Positions 26,408 to 33,471 of a DNA stretch of 64,000 nt are shown here, in pieces (the stretch's first letter is position 1; the number at the start of each line of letters is the position of its first letter). A program made the position numbers and the translations under genes. The notes beneath the pieces are model-generated. The model saw nothing but the letters and a program-made list of their open reading frames with translations. It made no database searches and was not told where the DNA came from. The DNA is from Bacteroidales bacterium UBA4116 (GTDB lineage: Bacteria > Bacteroidota > Bacteroidia > Bacteroidales > Tannerellaceae), in NCBI GenBank assembly GCA_002381645.1, contig DFXE01000017.1, positions 48,748-112,747 on the forward strand, in the 5' to 3' direction.

Positions 26408-27311
26408 AAAAACCTCCTTCTTTTTTTGCCCTGGGATGAGCATGATACATTTTTTTTAATTCCTCAAAGGTTGTATGTGTGTAAACACTTGTCGAAGCCA
26501 GACTACTATGACCTAAAAGCTCTTTTACTGCATTTAGCTCCGCACCGTTGTTTAACATACTTGTCGCAAATGAATGCCTAAGGACATGAGGACTGCGTTT
26601 GGACAACGTCGTTATATCCGACAAATATCTTTTTACGATATGGTAAACAATCCCAGTAGACAGTTGTTCGCCGTTTTTCCGGATAAAGAACCAATTGTCC
26701 CTAACATTAACCTCCTTATTCCGAATATCTGTATAAGCAAGCATTAAATCCCTTAGTCCCTCAGCGAAGGGAATAAGCCTCTGCTTATTTCGTTTACCCG
26801 TCACTTTTATCAATAAGGCACCATAATCAATATCAGGATCCTTAATCCCTATTAATTCAGACCGCCTTATTCCCGTATCATATAATAACTCCAGTAAAAG
26901 TCGGTTTCTTACTCCTTCGAAATCATTGTCAAACCCATCGCCATCAAGCAACAAGTCCATTTCTCCTTCACGCACAAAATACGGTAAAGGTTTTTTGGTT
27001 TTCGGACCGGATACCAATCGTAACGGATTAGACGATACAATCTCCTTCTTCACAAGAAATTTAAAAAAAGATTTCAAAGAGCTTAATTTACGGTTTACCG
27101 ATACAGGCGACAACTTGCTATCTAATAAAAATACGATCCAATTCCTTACAATGTCGGAATCGATCGTATCGGGATCGAATAAGCCTTCATGATTTTCTTT
27201 TACATATTCTTCAAATTGTTCCAAATCTTTTGAATATGAAATTACGGTATAACCGGAATAGTTCCGCTCATACCGGAGATAATCTAAAAAAGAATCAATC
27301 AACCTATTCAC
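26397..27311 (-). CDS. xerC: Tyrosine recombinase XerC-like
   Basis: Site-specific recombinase that resolves chromosome dimers at dif. 304 residues. N-terminal SAM-like core-binding domain (FLDYLRYERNYSGYTVISYSKDLEQFEEYV) and C-terminal catalytic domain with Arg (DTGIRRSE), Lys (VTGKRNKQ), HxxR (HVLRHSFAT), His (LGHSSLAST) and Tyr (VYTH). The start codon is GTG at 27309-27311; a 6-bp inverted repeat (27311-27316 and 27335-27340) ends at its first base. Its end overlaps hpf by 11 bases. Single chromosomal location and operon context argue for a housekeeping Xer rather than a phage integrase. Confidence 0.94.
   Translation of the reverse strand: MNRLIDSFLDYLRYERNYSGYTVISYSKDLEQFEEYVKENHEGLFDPDTIDSDIVRNWIVFLLDSKLSPVSVNRKLSSLKSFFKFLVKKEIVSSNPLRLVSGPKTKKPLPYFVREGEMDLLLDGDGFDNDFEGVRNRLLLELLYDTGIRRSELIGIKDPDIDYGALLIKVTGKRNKQRLIPFAEGLRDLMLAYTDIRNKEVNVRDNWFFIRKNGEQLSTGIVYHIVKRYLSDITTLSKRSPHVLRHSFATSMLNNGAELNAVKELLGHSSLASTSVYTHTTFEELKKMYHAHPRAKKEGGFYGN
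26413..26419 (-). promoter_or_regulatory. Strong Shine-Dalgarno before hpf
   Basis: Minus-strand AAGGAGG followed by TTTTT and ATG. It is the only full-length Shine-Dalgarno seen before a start in this window, where nearly all starts have only A/T-rich leaders. It is embedded in xerC codons Lys-Glu-Gly-Gly-Phe. Confidence 0.75.
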
Positions 27312-27383
27312 GTTGCGTCAGCTTTATATTCTGTGCAACGAATATAGGAATTAGTATTCAATAAAACAAGTCCGGGAGGATAT

Positions 27384-27575
27384 TTATTCTTCTGCCTGCT
27401 GCAATTGCTGAACGTAAATTGCACGCATCGTTTGTTTTCTTTTGACAACAGAAGGTTTGGCAAATGCCTGACGGCTTCTCAGCTCCTTAACAACCCCTGT
27501 CTTTTCAAATTTTCTTTTAAACTTTTTAAGTGCTTTTTCAATGTTTTCGCCTTCTTTTAATGGAACTACGATCAT
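27384..27575 (-). CDS. rpsU: 30S ribosomal protein S21 (bS21)
   Basis: 63 residues: MIVVPLKEGENIEKALKKFKRKFEKTGVVKELRSRQAF, typical of bS21. In Bacteroidota, bS21 helps to hide the anti-Shine-Dalgarno of 16S rRNA (established in Flavobacterium and Bacteroides ribosome structures). There is no Shine-Dalgarno before this rpsU. First gene of rpsU-xerC-hpf, with a near-perfect promoter at 27625-27655. Confidence 0.98.
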   Translation of the reverse strand: MIVVPLKEGENIEKALKKFKRKFEKTGVVKELRSRQAFAKPSVVKRKQTMRAIYVQQLQQAEE

Positions 27576-27624
27576 AAATTTTATTTATTATATTGTTTAA
27601 TTAATTCATACTTCAAATGGGCAG

Positions 27625-27655
27625 CAAAATTACTTATAGTTTTAAGATTATCAAA
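27625..27655 (-). promoter_or_regulatory. Promoter of the rpsU-xerC-hpf operon
   Basis: Minus strand: TTTG (27652-27655), 19-base spacer, TAATTTTG (27625-27632), an exact fit to the Bacteroidota consensus, 50 bases before rpsU. Confidence 0.7.
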
Positions 27656-27673
27656 ATTTTCCGGCAAGAAATC

Positions 27674-28741
27674 TTATCTTCCACTAAACATTTGATTTAA
27701 TTTATTATGGAAAGGCGGATAAATAATCCCCGTTTCAGTAATAATTGCCGTAATCAACGAATGAGGAGTTACATCAAATGCCGGATTATAAATAGCAACA
27801 TCTCTAGGGGCCATACGGTCGGTATACCACATTTCGGCAACTTCTGCCGCATCCCGCTCTTCGATAACAATAGATCCACCGTCAGGACAAAAACTATCGA
27901 TAGTGGTGGTAGGGCCTAGTACATAAAACGGTATACCATAGTATTTCGCAAGGATAGCCACACCTAATGTACCAATCTTATTGGCAGCATCACCATTCAT
28001 AGCGATACGGTCGCATCCTACAAGAACAGCCTGTATTTTTCCTTTTTGCATAACCGAAGCTGCCATGTTATCACAAATGAGCATAACATTCACTCCGGCC
28101 CGTTGAAGCTCAAAGGAAGTGAGGCGCGCCCCCTGCAATAGAGGACGTGTTTCATCAGCAAAAACATTGAAATGATAGCCTCGTTCTTCACCTAAATAAA
28201 TGGGTGCCAATGCGGTGCCGTATTCGGATACGGCCAGATGCCCTGCGTTGCAGTGAGTTAATATTCCCATACCTGGTGTAAGTAACGACAATCCGTGTTC
28301 ACCTATTTGCCTGCAGGCCTCAGCATCTTCAGCACGGAATCTATCCGCTTCCGTTTTTAATAGTTGTTTTATTTCGGAAATATCTTTCTCCGGATGTTGT
28401 AATACAACCTGCTCCATCCTGTTCAATGCCGTCATAAGATTTACGGCTGTCGGACGGGATGAAGCCAGATAATCTTTTATGCTGCGGAATTGTATTAGAA
28501 AAGGTTCGTACGACTTTTCATGGATTTGTTTACTACATATATATATACCATATGCAGCAGCGATACCGATTGCAGGAGCTCCCCGTACTTTCAGGTGGTA
28601 AATGGCTTCCCATATATCCTTTGCTGAAGTTAGGGTTAAATAAACTTCCCTTCCGGGAAGCTGTGTCTGATCTAAAATGATTACGGCATCCGAAGATTCA
28701 TCCAGTGATACCGTTCGTAATGATAAAAGCTCTTGTATCAA
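27674..28741 (-). CDS. mtnA: S-methyl-5-thioribose-1-phosphate isomerase
   Basis: Converts 5-methylthioribose-1-phosphate to 5-methylthioribulose-1-phosphate in methionine salvage. 355 residues, usual length. The catalytic cysteine (GILTHCNAGHLA) and aspartate (LVGCDRIAMNGDAANKIGT) are present, as are VRGAPAIGIAAAYGI and the C-terminal NPAFDVTPHSLITAIITETG. No other methionine salvage gene is adjacent. It ends about 20 bases upstream of the rpsU promoter. Confidence 0.95.
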   Translation of the reverse strand: MIQELLSLRTVSLDESSDAVIILDQTQLPGREVYLTLTSAKDIWEAIYHLKVRGAPAIGIAAAYGIYICSKQIHEKSYEPFLIQFRSIKDYLASSRPTAVNLMTALNRMEQVVLQHPEKDISEIKQLLKTEADRFRAEDAEACRQIGEHGLSLLTPGMGILTHCNAGHLAVSEYGTALAPIYLGEERGYHFNVFADETRPLLQGARLTSFELQRAGVNVMLICDNMAASVMQKGKIQAVLVGCDRIAMNGDAANKIGTLGVAILAKYYGIPFYVLGPTTTIDSFCPDGGSIVIEERDAAEVAEMWYTDRMAPRDVAIYNPAFDVTPHSLITAIITETGIIYPPFHNKLNQMFSGR

Positions 28742-28762
28742 CGTTTGTTATTTGTTTATGAA

Positions 28763-29617
28763 TTAATATCTGCGGGGCGATATGGCTGCATCTACTGCAA
28801 CGCCTGCTACCCCGATTGCCGCTACACCTACAATGACACCTAATGTAACATTCTTACTTTCCTTCCTGACATAAAAAAAATCCCCCCTTTGTTCCTTAAA
28901 AGCCAACATATTTGAAGGATGCAATGTACCTGCTCTTATCAATTGGGAAAGATAAAAATCATGTTGCAAAATAAAGGATTTATTTCGCACACCACTTTCA
29001 TCAACCGTAAAAAAAGTCAGATAACTTTTGAATCGTAAAGGAGAATCATACTCTGAAAAGTCAATAGCCTTCACAGTTATCATTTCATTGTTTTTTTTAT
29101 GAAACTGCCGTTTGGTATATTGATTTTTGGGTATAAGTTCGAATTCAAAATTTGAGATCGTAATAGGCGTACTGTTAGTCATGGTATGAGGAGGAATGAA
29201 TGCAATATATTCCGGAAGGGAAGCGCGACCGGAGAAAGAACCTTTGGAGAATCCAGACTCCATATCCGGAAACAGATAATCTTTATAATTGTAAGTACTA
29301 CTGCTTGTTACTCCGGAAACAGGTACCTCTTTGGCAATGTAGCTATTGGCTGTCTCATCCATGATAAGTGCAGACTGTTGCCAATCCAGGAAAAGGGGCT
29401 GATCCAGCTTATTGTATATTGTTATTTCAATAGGTAAATCTTCGCCATAAAAACAATAGCTTACAGAAAGAGTGTCATTCTCCTGCATAAAATCACCATT
29501 ATCCAATTTAACAATCTTTTTATCTTCTGAATCAACTAAAGAAAAATAATAGGTAGTGCAGGAACTTAACCCCAGGAGAACAAGGATAAATACAGTATAT
29601 ACAAGCTGCCTTTTCAT
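28763..29617 (-). CDS. Hypothetical lipoprotein with C-terminal hydrophobic segment
   Basis: 284 residues. The signal peptide ends in the lipobox LSSC (about 17-20), so a lipidated envelope protein. The middle part looks like beta-sandwich sequence (DLPIEITIYNKLDQPLFLDWQQSALIMD). Near the C-terminus a hydrophobic glycine/alanine/valine-rich segment (VTLGVIVGVAAIGVAGVAVDAAI) may insert in a membrane. I do not recognise a named family; a similar layout occurs in other Bacteroidales hypothetical proteins. It starts 21 bases upstream of mtnA on the same strand, but may have its own promoter (29649-29656). Confidence 0.75.
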   Translation of the reverse strand: MKRQLVYTVFILVLLGLSSCTTYYFSLVDSEDKKIVKLDNGDFMQENDTLSVSYCFYGEDLPIEITIYNKLDQPLFLDWQQSALIMDETANSYIAKEVPVSGVTSSSTYNYKDYLFPDMESGFSKGSFSGRASLPEYIAFIPPHTMTNSTPITISNFEFELIPKNQYTKRQFHKKNNEMITVKAIDFSEYDSPLRFKSYLTFFTVDESGVRNKSFILQHDFYLSQLIRAGTLHPSNMLAFKEQRGDFFYVRKESKNVTLGVIVGVAAIGVAGVAVDAAISPRRY

Positions 29618-29648
29618 AGTGTTATGATTTATATTAACTGCTATGAAC

Positions 29649-29656
29649 CAAAGGTA
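29649..29656 (-). promoter_or_regulatory. Putative -7 element of the lipoprotein gene
   Basis: TACCTTTG on the minus strand, 32 bases before the ATG. Confidence 0.5.
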
Positions 29657-30040
29657 AATAAAAAAAACGACCCGTTGAAATATATTTTGTTAATATCTAC
29701 ATTCCACAATAAGTTCATTGATTTTTATTCTAAAAACGGCTTTTATCTCTTATTTCACTATGCTCTTAAATGAATAGTTCAATATCTCTAATGATTTTTT
29801 ATAATGAAATTCATCAGTTAAAATACGATTTTTTGCTTTTTTTCGTATGTGAGTAGTTTTTTCTCATTTCTTTCCAGAATTTAAATTGAATCTTTGCAAC
29901 ATCAAAGAACTATTTTCAGATACATATGTTTGCATGAAGAAGAATTTAACGAAAAAATAATTAATTACTTAAAACGCTTTACAAACTACCTTTAAGTATT
30001 TCAATAATACAGTTTTATTAACTACATAATTTTATAGACA
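29657..30040. other. AT-rich divergent promoter region
   Basis: About 380 bases between divergent lipoprotein genes. A plus-strand TATGTTTG at 29925-29932 is a likely -7 element for the PepSY-like gene, implying a leader of roughly 100 bases. No gene or clear structure was seen. Confidence 0.45.
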
Positions 30041-31690
30041 ATGAACAAAATGACTTTTATTTTTTTAGGACTATGTATCCTATTTGTATCATTTACGGCG
30101 TGCGACGATGATGATCAAGTGATTAATCAAGACGAACTTCCTGCAATTTGCCAAACATTTCTAAATGACTATTTCTCCGGACAAACCATATTGGGTGTCC
30201 AGAAAGATAACGATGAATATGAAGTATATTATACCAATTACAAAGTTGAATTCAATTCACAAGGTGTATGGAAACAAGTAGACGGAAAACGGGTAAATGG
30301 TGACTATAAAGCAATCCCTCAGGCTTTTCTTACTAATGAAATTCCACAAGGGATTATTACCTGGACTACAACTAACTATCCTAACGCTTTTATCGTTGAA
30401 GTAGAAAAAGAATATAGGAATGGCGCACATACAGGGTATGATATAGAACTGAATAACGGAAGAGATGACCTCGACTTTGACCTGGAAGGAAATTTCCTGA
30501 ATGGTAATGGTACAACCCCTCCTGTAACGACTACACTTCCTGAAGCTGCAAAAACATTTTTAGAAACTTATTTTGCTGATGACGCACTTCGCACCCAGCG
30601 ACAGGATGACGACAGTGATTATGAAGTAACGTTAGAAAGTGGAATTGAAATTGATTTTACAAGTCAGGGAGTATGGAAAAATGTAGATGGAAAATTCGAT
30701 GGTGGACAATATGTAGCATTACCAGAAGCCTATCTCACAAACGAGCTTCCGGCTACGCTTATTACTTTTGTTACCACAAATTACCCGGGTAGATTCATTA
30801 TTGAAGTAGACAAGGAATTCCAAAACAATACTCTTGTTGGTTATGAAATCGATCTTAACGGAAATGTCGAGCTCGATTTTGACACGGCCGGAAACCTGAT
30901 AGGCAGCGGAGGATCTTTGCCTGTACAATTACCACAATCAGCACAGGAGTTTATGAATACACATTTCAACGGATTAACATATACTCCTATCCCTGATGAT
31001 GGAGAATACGATGTATATGTGGATTCATATAAAATTGAATTTAACAGCCAGGGTATCTGGACACAAGTTGATGGAACTATTATCAGAGGACAGTACAAAG
31101 CTGTACCCGAGAGCTTCTTAAATCTTGAACCATTGAATTTAATATCCGATTACCTCATCAATCAATATCCTACCTCCTCCATAGTGGATGTTGAAAAAGA
31201 ATTTAACAACGGCCAGCATACCGGATATGAATTTACATTAAACAATGGCCTGGAAATGATATTCAACATTAATGGCACACCTATCATTTCAGGAGGTGAA
31301 GGCGCTATTATCAATAAAGAAAACCTCCCGCAACCCGCGCTGTCTTTCCTTGATGCGCATTTCACAAACATAAACATCCGCTATATTAAACAAGACAATA
31401 ATGAATACGAGGTTTATCTGAACGGATACGACCTTGAATTCGATCTACAAGGAAACTGGACGAAAGTTGACGGGTATGTGGGTTATATCAAAACTGCACT
31501 ACCGGCAAGCTTTCTTACTTTAGATCCCGTTAATACAATAAACAGTTACATTGTTACAAATTATCCGGGGCGTTCCATAATGGAAATAGAAAAGGATTAT
31601 GACAATGGAGTTATGCATTATGACGTAAAACTTGATAATTCATTGGATTTGGTATTCGATGCGCAGGGAAGATTTATCCGGATCGATTAA
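30041..31690 (+). CDS. Lipoprotein with four tandem PepSY-like (BLIP-like) repeats
   Basis: 549 residues. The signal peptide ends in FTAC (Cys21), followed by an Asp run (CDDDDQ) compatible with lipoprotein export. Four tandem repeats of about 132 residues start at Leu33, Leu166, Leu297 and Leu429, each LPxxAxxFLxxxF, then EYEVYxxxYxxEFxxQGxWxxVDG and, in the second half, PxxFL... YIxxNYPxxxIxExEKExxNGxxxGYxIxLxNGxxLxFDxxG. This matches the PepSY-like family seen in secreted Bacteroidota proteins, where repeats usually occur as single or double modules. The repeats differ clearly at DNA level. No enzymatic role is known. Confidence 0.85.
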   Translation: MNKMTFIFLGLCILFVSFTACDDDDQVINQDELPAICQTFLNDYFSGQTILGVQKDNDEYEVYYTNYKVEFNSQGVWKQVDGKRVNGDYKAIPQAFLTNEIPQGIITWTTTNYPNAFIVEVEKEYRNGAHTGYDIELNNGRDDLDFDLEGNFLNGNGTTPPVTTTLPEAAKTFLETYFADDALRTQRQDDDSDYEVTLESGIEIDFTSQGVWKNVDGKFDGGQYVALPEAYLTNELPATLITFVTTNYPGRFIIEVDKEFQNNTLVGYEIDLNGNVELDFDTAGNLIGSGGSLPVQLPQSAQEFMNTHFNGLTYTPIPDDGEYDVYVDSYKIEFNSQGIWTQVDGTIIRGQYKAVPESFLNLEPLNLISDYLINQYPTSSIVDVEKEFNNGQHTGYEFTLNNGLEMIFNINGTPIISGGEGAIINKENLPQPALSFLDAHFTNINIRYIKQDNNEYEVYLNGYDLEFDLQGNWTKVDGYVGYIKTALPASFLTLDPVNTINSYIVTNYPGRSIMEIEKDYDNGVMHYDVKLDNSLDLVFDAQGRFIRID

Positions 31691-31734
31691 TAGACCGTTG
31701 ATTTATATCATTCAATATAAACGCATAAAAGAAA

Positions 31735-31766
31735 AACGATGTTAGTAAGATTATACTAATATCGTT
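31735..31766. terminator. Bidirectional terminator between convergent genes
   Basis: 13-nt inverted repeat (31735-31747 and 31754-31766, one G-T pair) with a 6-base loop. T-rich sequence follows on plus (CTTCTATTTTT) and an A-rich run precedes it, so it can serve both the PepSY-like gene and the convergent membrane-protein gene. Confidence 0.75.
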
Positions 31767-31819
31767 CTTCTATTTTTACCCTACAATCATTCATCTTTAC
31801 TTTTATAGCCACATCCTTT

Positions 31820-32347
31820 TTATCTCAGACTAAAATACGACATAAGACTTAATGCAGATATAATAACTAAAAGGATCAGGAAAAGGATATTAAGCCACTT
31901 TTTCTCATAGGTATACGATACCCATAATATACCTGTAAATAAGAGAATATATAGAATTGCTTCAGCATAACCTACTATTTGGTTGACAGGGGGTATAATG
32001 GTATAAATATATCCTTCAAAAGAACCCGGGGTAGCACCTATGGTTGAGATCAGCGACAAACCTAAAACCAATATTCCCAATATTGCAAATCCGTGTTTCT
32101 CGCCGAGTATAAATTTGCGGATAGGAAGTAAACAAAGAGATAATAAAATACCACGAAATACTTGAAGGAATGGTCCTAATGCAACAAGCGGATGAGTTAC
32201 CGGACGCATAAGCAAAGACATTTCTTCGGTAGCAAACAATTCTTTATAATTCAACACATATAAGGCAAAAATCCCTGCAATAAAATAAGCAATTACATGT
32301 GAATATGTAATTCTCCACATAAAAGTAATAATGTCTCCGGTTCTCAT
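31820..32347 (-). CDS. Hypothetical membrane protein, about five helices
   Basis: 175 residues, mostly hydrophobic. Probable helices at about 15-32, 50-75, 84-105, 120-142 and 150-170. I recognise no family; there is no obvious catalytic motif. Polar MRPVTHPLVALGPFLQVFRGILLSL could be a loop with re-entrant character. It sits alone between two terminator/promoter regions, and a TATATTTG element (32403-32410, minus) lies 56 bases upstream. Confidence 0.75.
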   Translation of the reverse strand: MRTGDIITFMWRITYSHVIAYFIAGIFALYVLNYKELFATEEMSLLMRPVTHPLVALGPFLQVFRGILLSLCLLPIRKFILGEKHGFAILGILVLGLSLISTIGATPGSFEGYIYTIIPPVNQIVGYAEAILYILLFTGILWVSYTYEKKWLNILFLILLVIISALSLMSYFSLR

Positions 32348-32402
32348 AATAGTATTTTATTATAGTTTAAAATTTCTCATTCATTCGTTTTTATATATAC
32401 CG

Positions 32403-32410
32403 CAAATATA
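32403..32410 (-). promoter_or_regulatory. Putative -7 element of the membrane-protein gene
   Basis: TATATTTG on the minus strand, perfect TAnnTTTG. Confidence 0.5.
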
Positions 32411-32473
32411 AGTAACAAGACTATTTATACCTAATTTATAAAGAAATACTACTATCCTCTCCTTAATAAACTA

Positions 32474-32481
32474 TATCTTTG
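32474..32481 (+). promoter_or_regulatory. Putative -7 element of the HU-like gene
   Basis: TATCTTTG matches TAnnTTTG, with no clear -33 box. If used, the leader would be about 180 nt and contain the dyad at 32519-32584. Confidence 0.4.
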
Positions 32482-32518
32482 CTCTAAATAAACTAATTGT
32501 TCTCAAACTAATAAATAT

Positions 32519-32584
32519 TCGTTCGCCAGTTGAAAAACATTCGTTCACAATACGGCAAACCAATGTTTTTCAGCCGGTGAACGA
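32519..32584 (+). repeat. Long imperfect dyad in the leader of the HU-like gene
   Basis: Arms of 23 bases (32519-32541 and 32562-32584) pair at 20 positions by Watson-Crick rules and at two more by G-T, around a 20-base loop. Within it TCGTTCRC occurs three times: 32519-32526 and 32541-32548 direct, 32577-32584 inverted. Flanking sequence continues the symmetry weakly. Confidence 0.65.
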
Positions 32585-32667
32585 TTAGTATGTTCAAACA
32601 AGACCTATAGTTTTATTTGAAGAAAGAAGTAATTTTATTAGATAATCACCTTAATTAGAGTAAATTT

Positions 32668-33270
32668 ATGTCGGCGAATTACAAACTGGTCCGCAATCCG
32701 GACCCTACCAGAAGCGGTAAAACGCAACCCTATCATGTACGCTTTGTACCTAATGGCACAGTTTCTACCGATCTTTTAATCAAAAGTATTTTACCCCGTT
32801 CTTCTTTCTCGTCTGCAGATTATAAGGGAATGTTACAACTTATCCAGGATGCTATTGTAGAAAATCTGTTATTTGGCTATAATGTTAAACTGGAAGGTAT
32901 CGGCACATTCACGATTTCCTTAAAATGCCCTCCGCTGATGGATAAGAAAAAAGTCAGGTCAGAAGCCGTCAGTTTCAGGGATGTAAAGTTCCGTTCATCT
33001 CTAAAGCTACGCCAACGGCTAACGGGTATGCGTGTTTACCGGGCGAGAGAAGTAGCGCGCAAAATTTTTAGTTTGGAAGAATGTGAAAACAGACTGATGG
33101 ATTATTTTGAAAATAACTTCTACATTACAGGACGTATCTATATGACTTTAAATCATTGTTGCAAAACAAAAGCTGCTGCTCACCTGAAACAATTCCGGCA
33201 GGAAGGTAAAATCGTCAGGCAAGGATACGGTCCCACAACATTTTACACCAAGGCGATGTCGGAGGAATAA
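32668..33270 (+). CDS. HU-like DNA-binding protein with C-terminal extension
   Basis: 200 residues. Residues about 15-125 look like the Bacteroidota-type HU domain (HU-HIG): YHVRFVPNGTVSTDLLIKSI, MLQLIQDAIVENLLFGYNVKLEGIGTFTISL and VSFRDVKFRSSLKLRQRL. The C-terminal 70 residues (SLEECENRLMDYFENNFYITGRIYMTLNHCCKTKAAAHLKQFRQEGKIVRQGYGPTTFYTK in 33075-33260) resemble a winged helix: a start helix, a second helix with the potential recognition segment and a beta turn. Such proteins are abundant in Bacteroidota and thought to act as nucleoid or regulatory proteins. Its stop codon is where the octamer-period repeat begins. Confidence 0.88.
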   Translation: MSANYKLVRNPDPTRSGKTQPYHVRFVPNGTVSTDLLIKSILPRSSFSSADYKGMLQLIQDAIVENLLFGYNVKLEGIGTFTISLKCPPLMDKKKVRSEAVSFRDVKFRSSLKLRQRLTGMRVYRAREVARKIFSLEECENRLMDYFENNFYITGRIYMTLNHCCKTKAAAHLKQFRQEGKIVRQGYGPTTFYTKAMSEE

Positions 33271-33438
33271 TTGAATAACTGAGTAATTCAATAACAGAAT
33301 AAATGAGTAACTGAATAATTCACTAAATGTTTAGCTTAGTAACATAAATAAGATAATATCTTAGTCAATCCGTTATTAAATTATTAGATCATTCTGTTAC
33401 TCAGTTATTGAATTATTCAATTATTGAATTATTAATTA
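33263..33438. repeat. Intergenic octanucleotide-period inverted repeat
   Basis: From 33263 the sequence is a run of 8-base units ending in TAA: AGGAATAA, TTGAATAA, CTGAGTAA, TTCAATAA, CAGAATAA, ATGAGTAA, CTGAATAA, TTCACTAA, then two weaker ones. From 33375 to 33438 units of ATTNAATT type run the other way: ATTCTGTT, ACTCAGTT, ATTGAATT, ATTCAATT, ATTGAATT. The halves are partly complementary and can form a long imperfect hairpin. The first unit includes the HU-gene stop codon. Confidence 0.75.
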
Positions 33439-33444
33439 ACTTTG
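33437..33444 (+). promoter_or_regulatory. Putative -7 element of the pepP operon
   Basis: TAACTTTG, 27 bases before the ATG, directly at the end of the octamer repeat; no good -33 TTTG. Confidence 0.5.
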
Positions 33445-33471
33445 CGAATCATGAAATAAATTTCAATATAT

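Noticed and set aside
26397..27311. XerC-like gene as integrase of a mobile element
   Set aside because: It lies in the conserved rpsU-xerC-hpf operon, and no attachment-site duplication, phage or conjugation gene was seen beside the tRNAs.
33263..33438. CRISPR array
   Set aside because: Repeat period is 8 bases with no constant repeat and unique spacer structure, and no cas gene is in the window.
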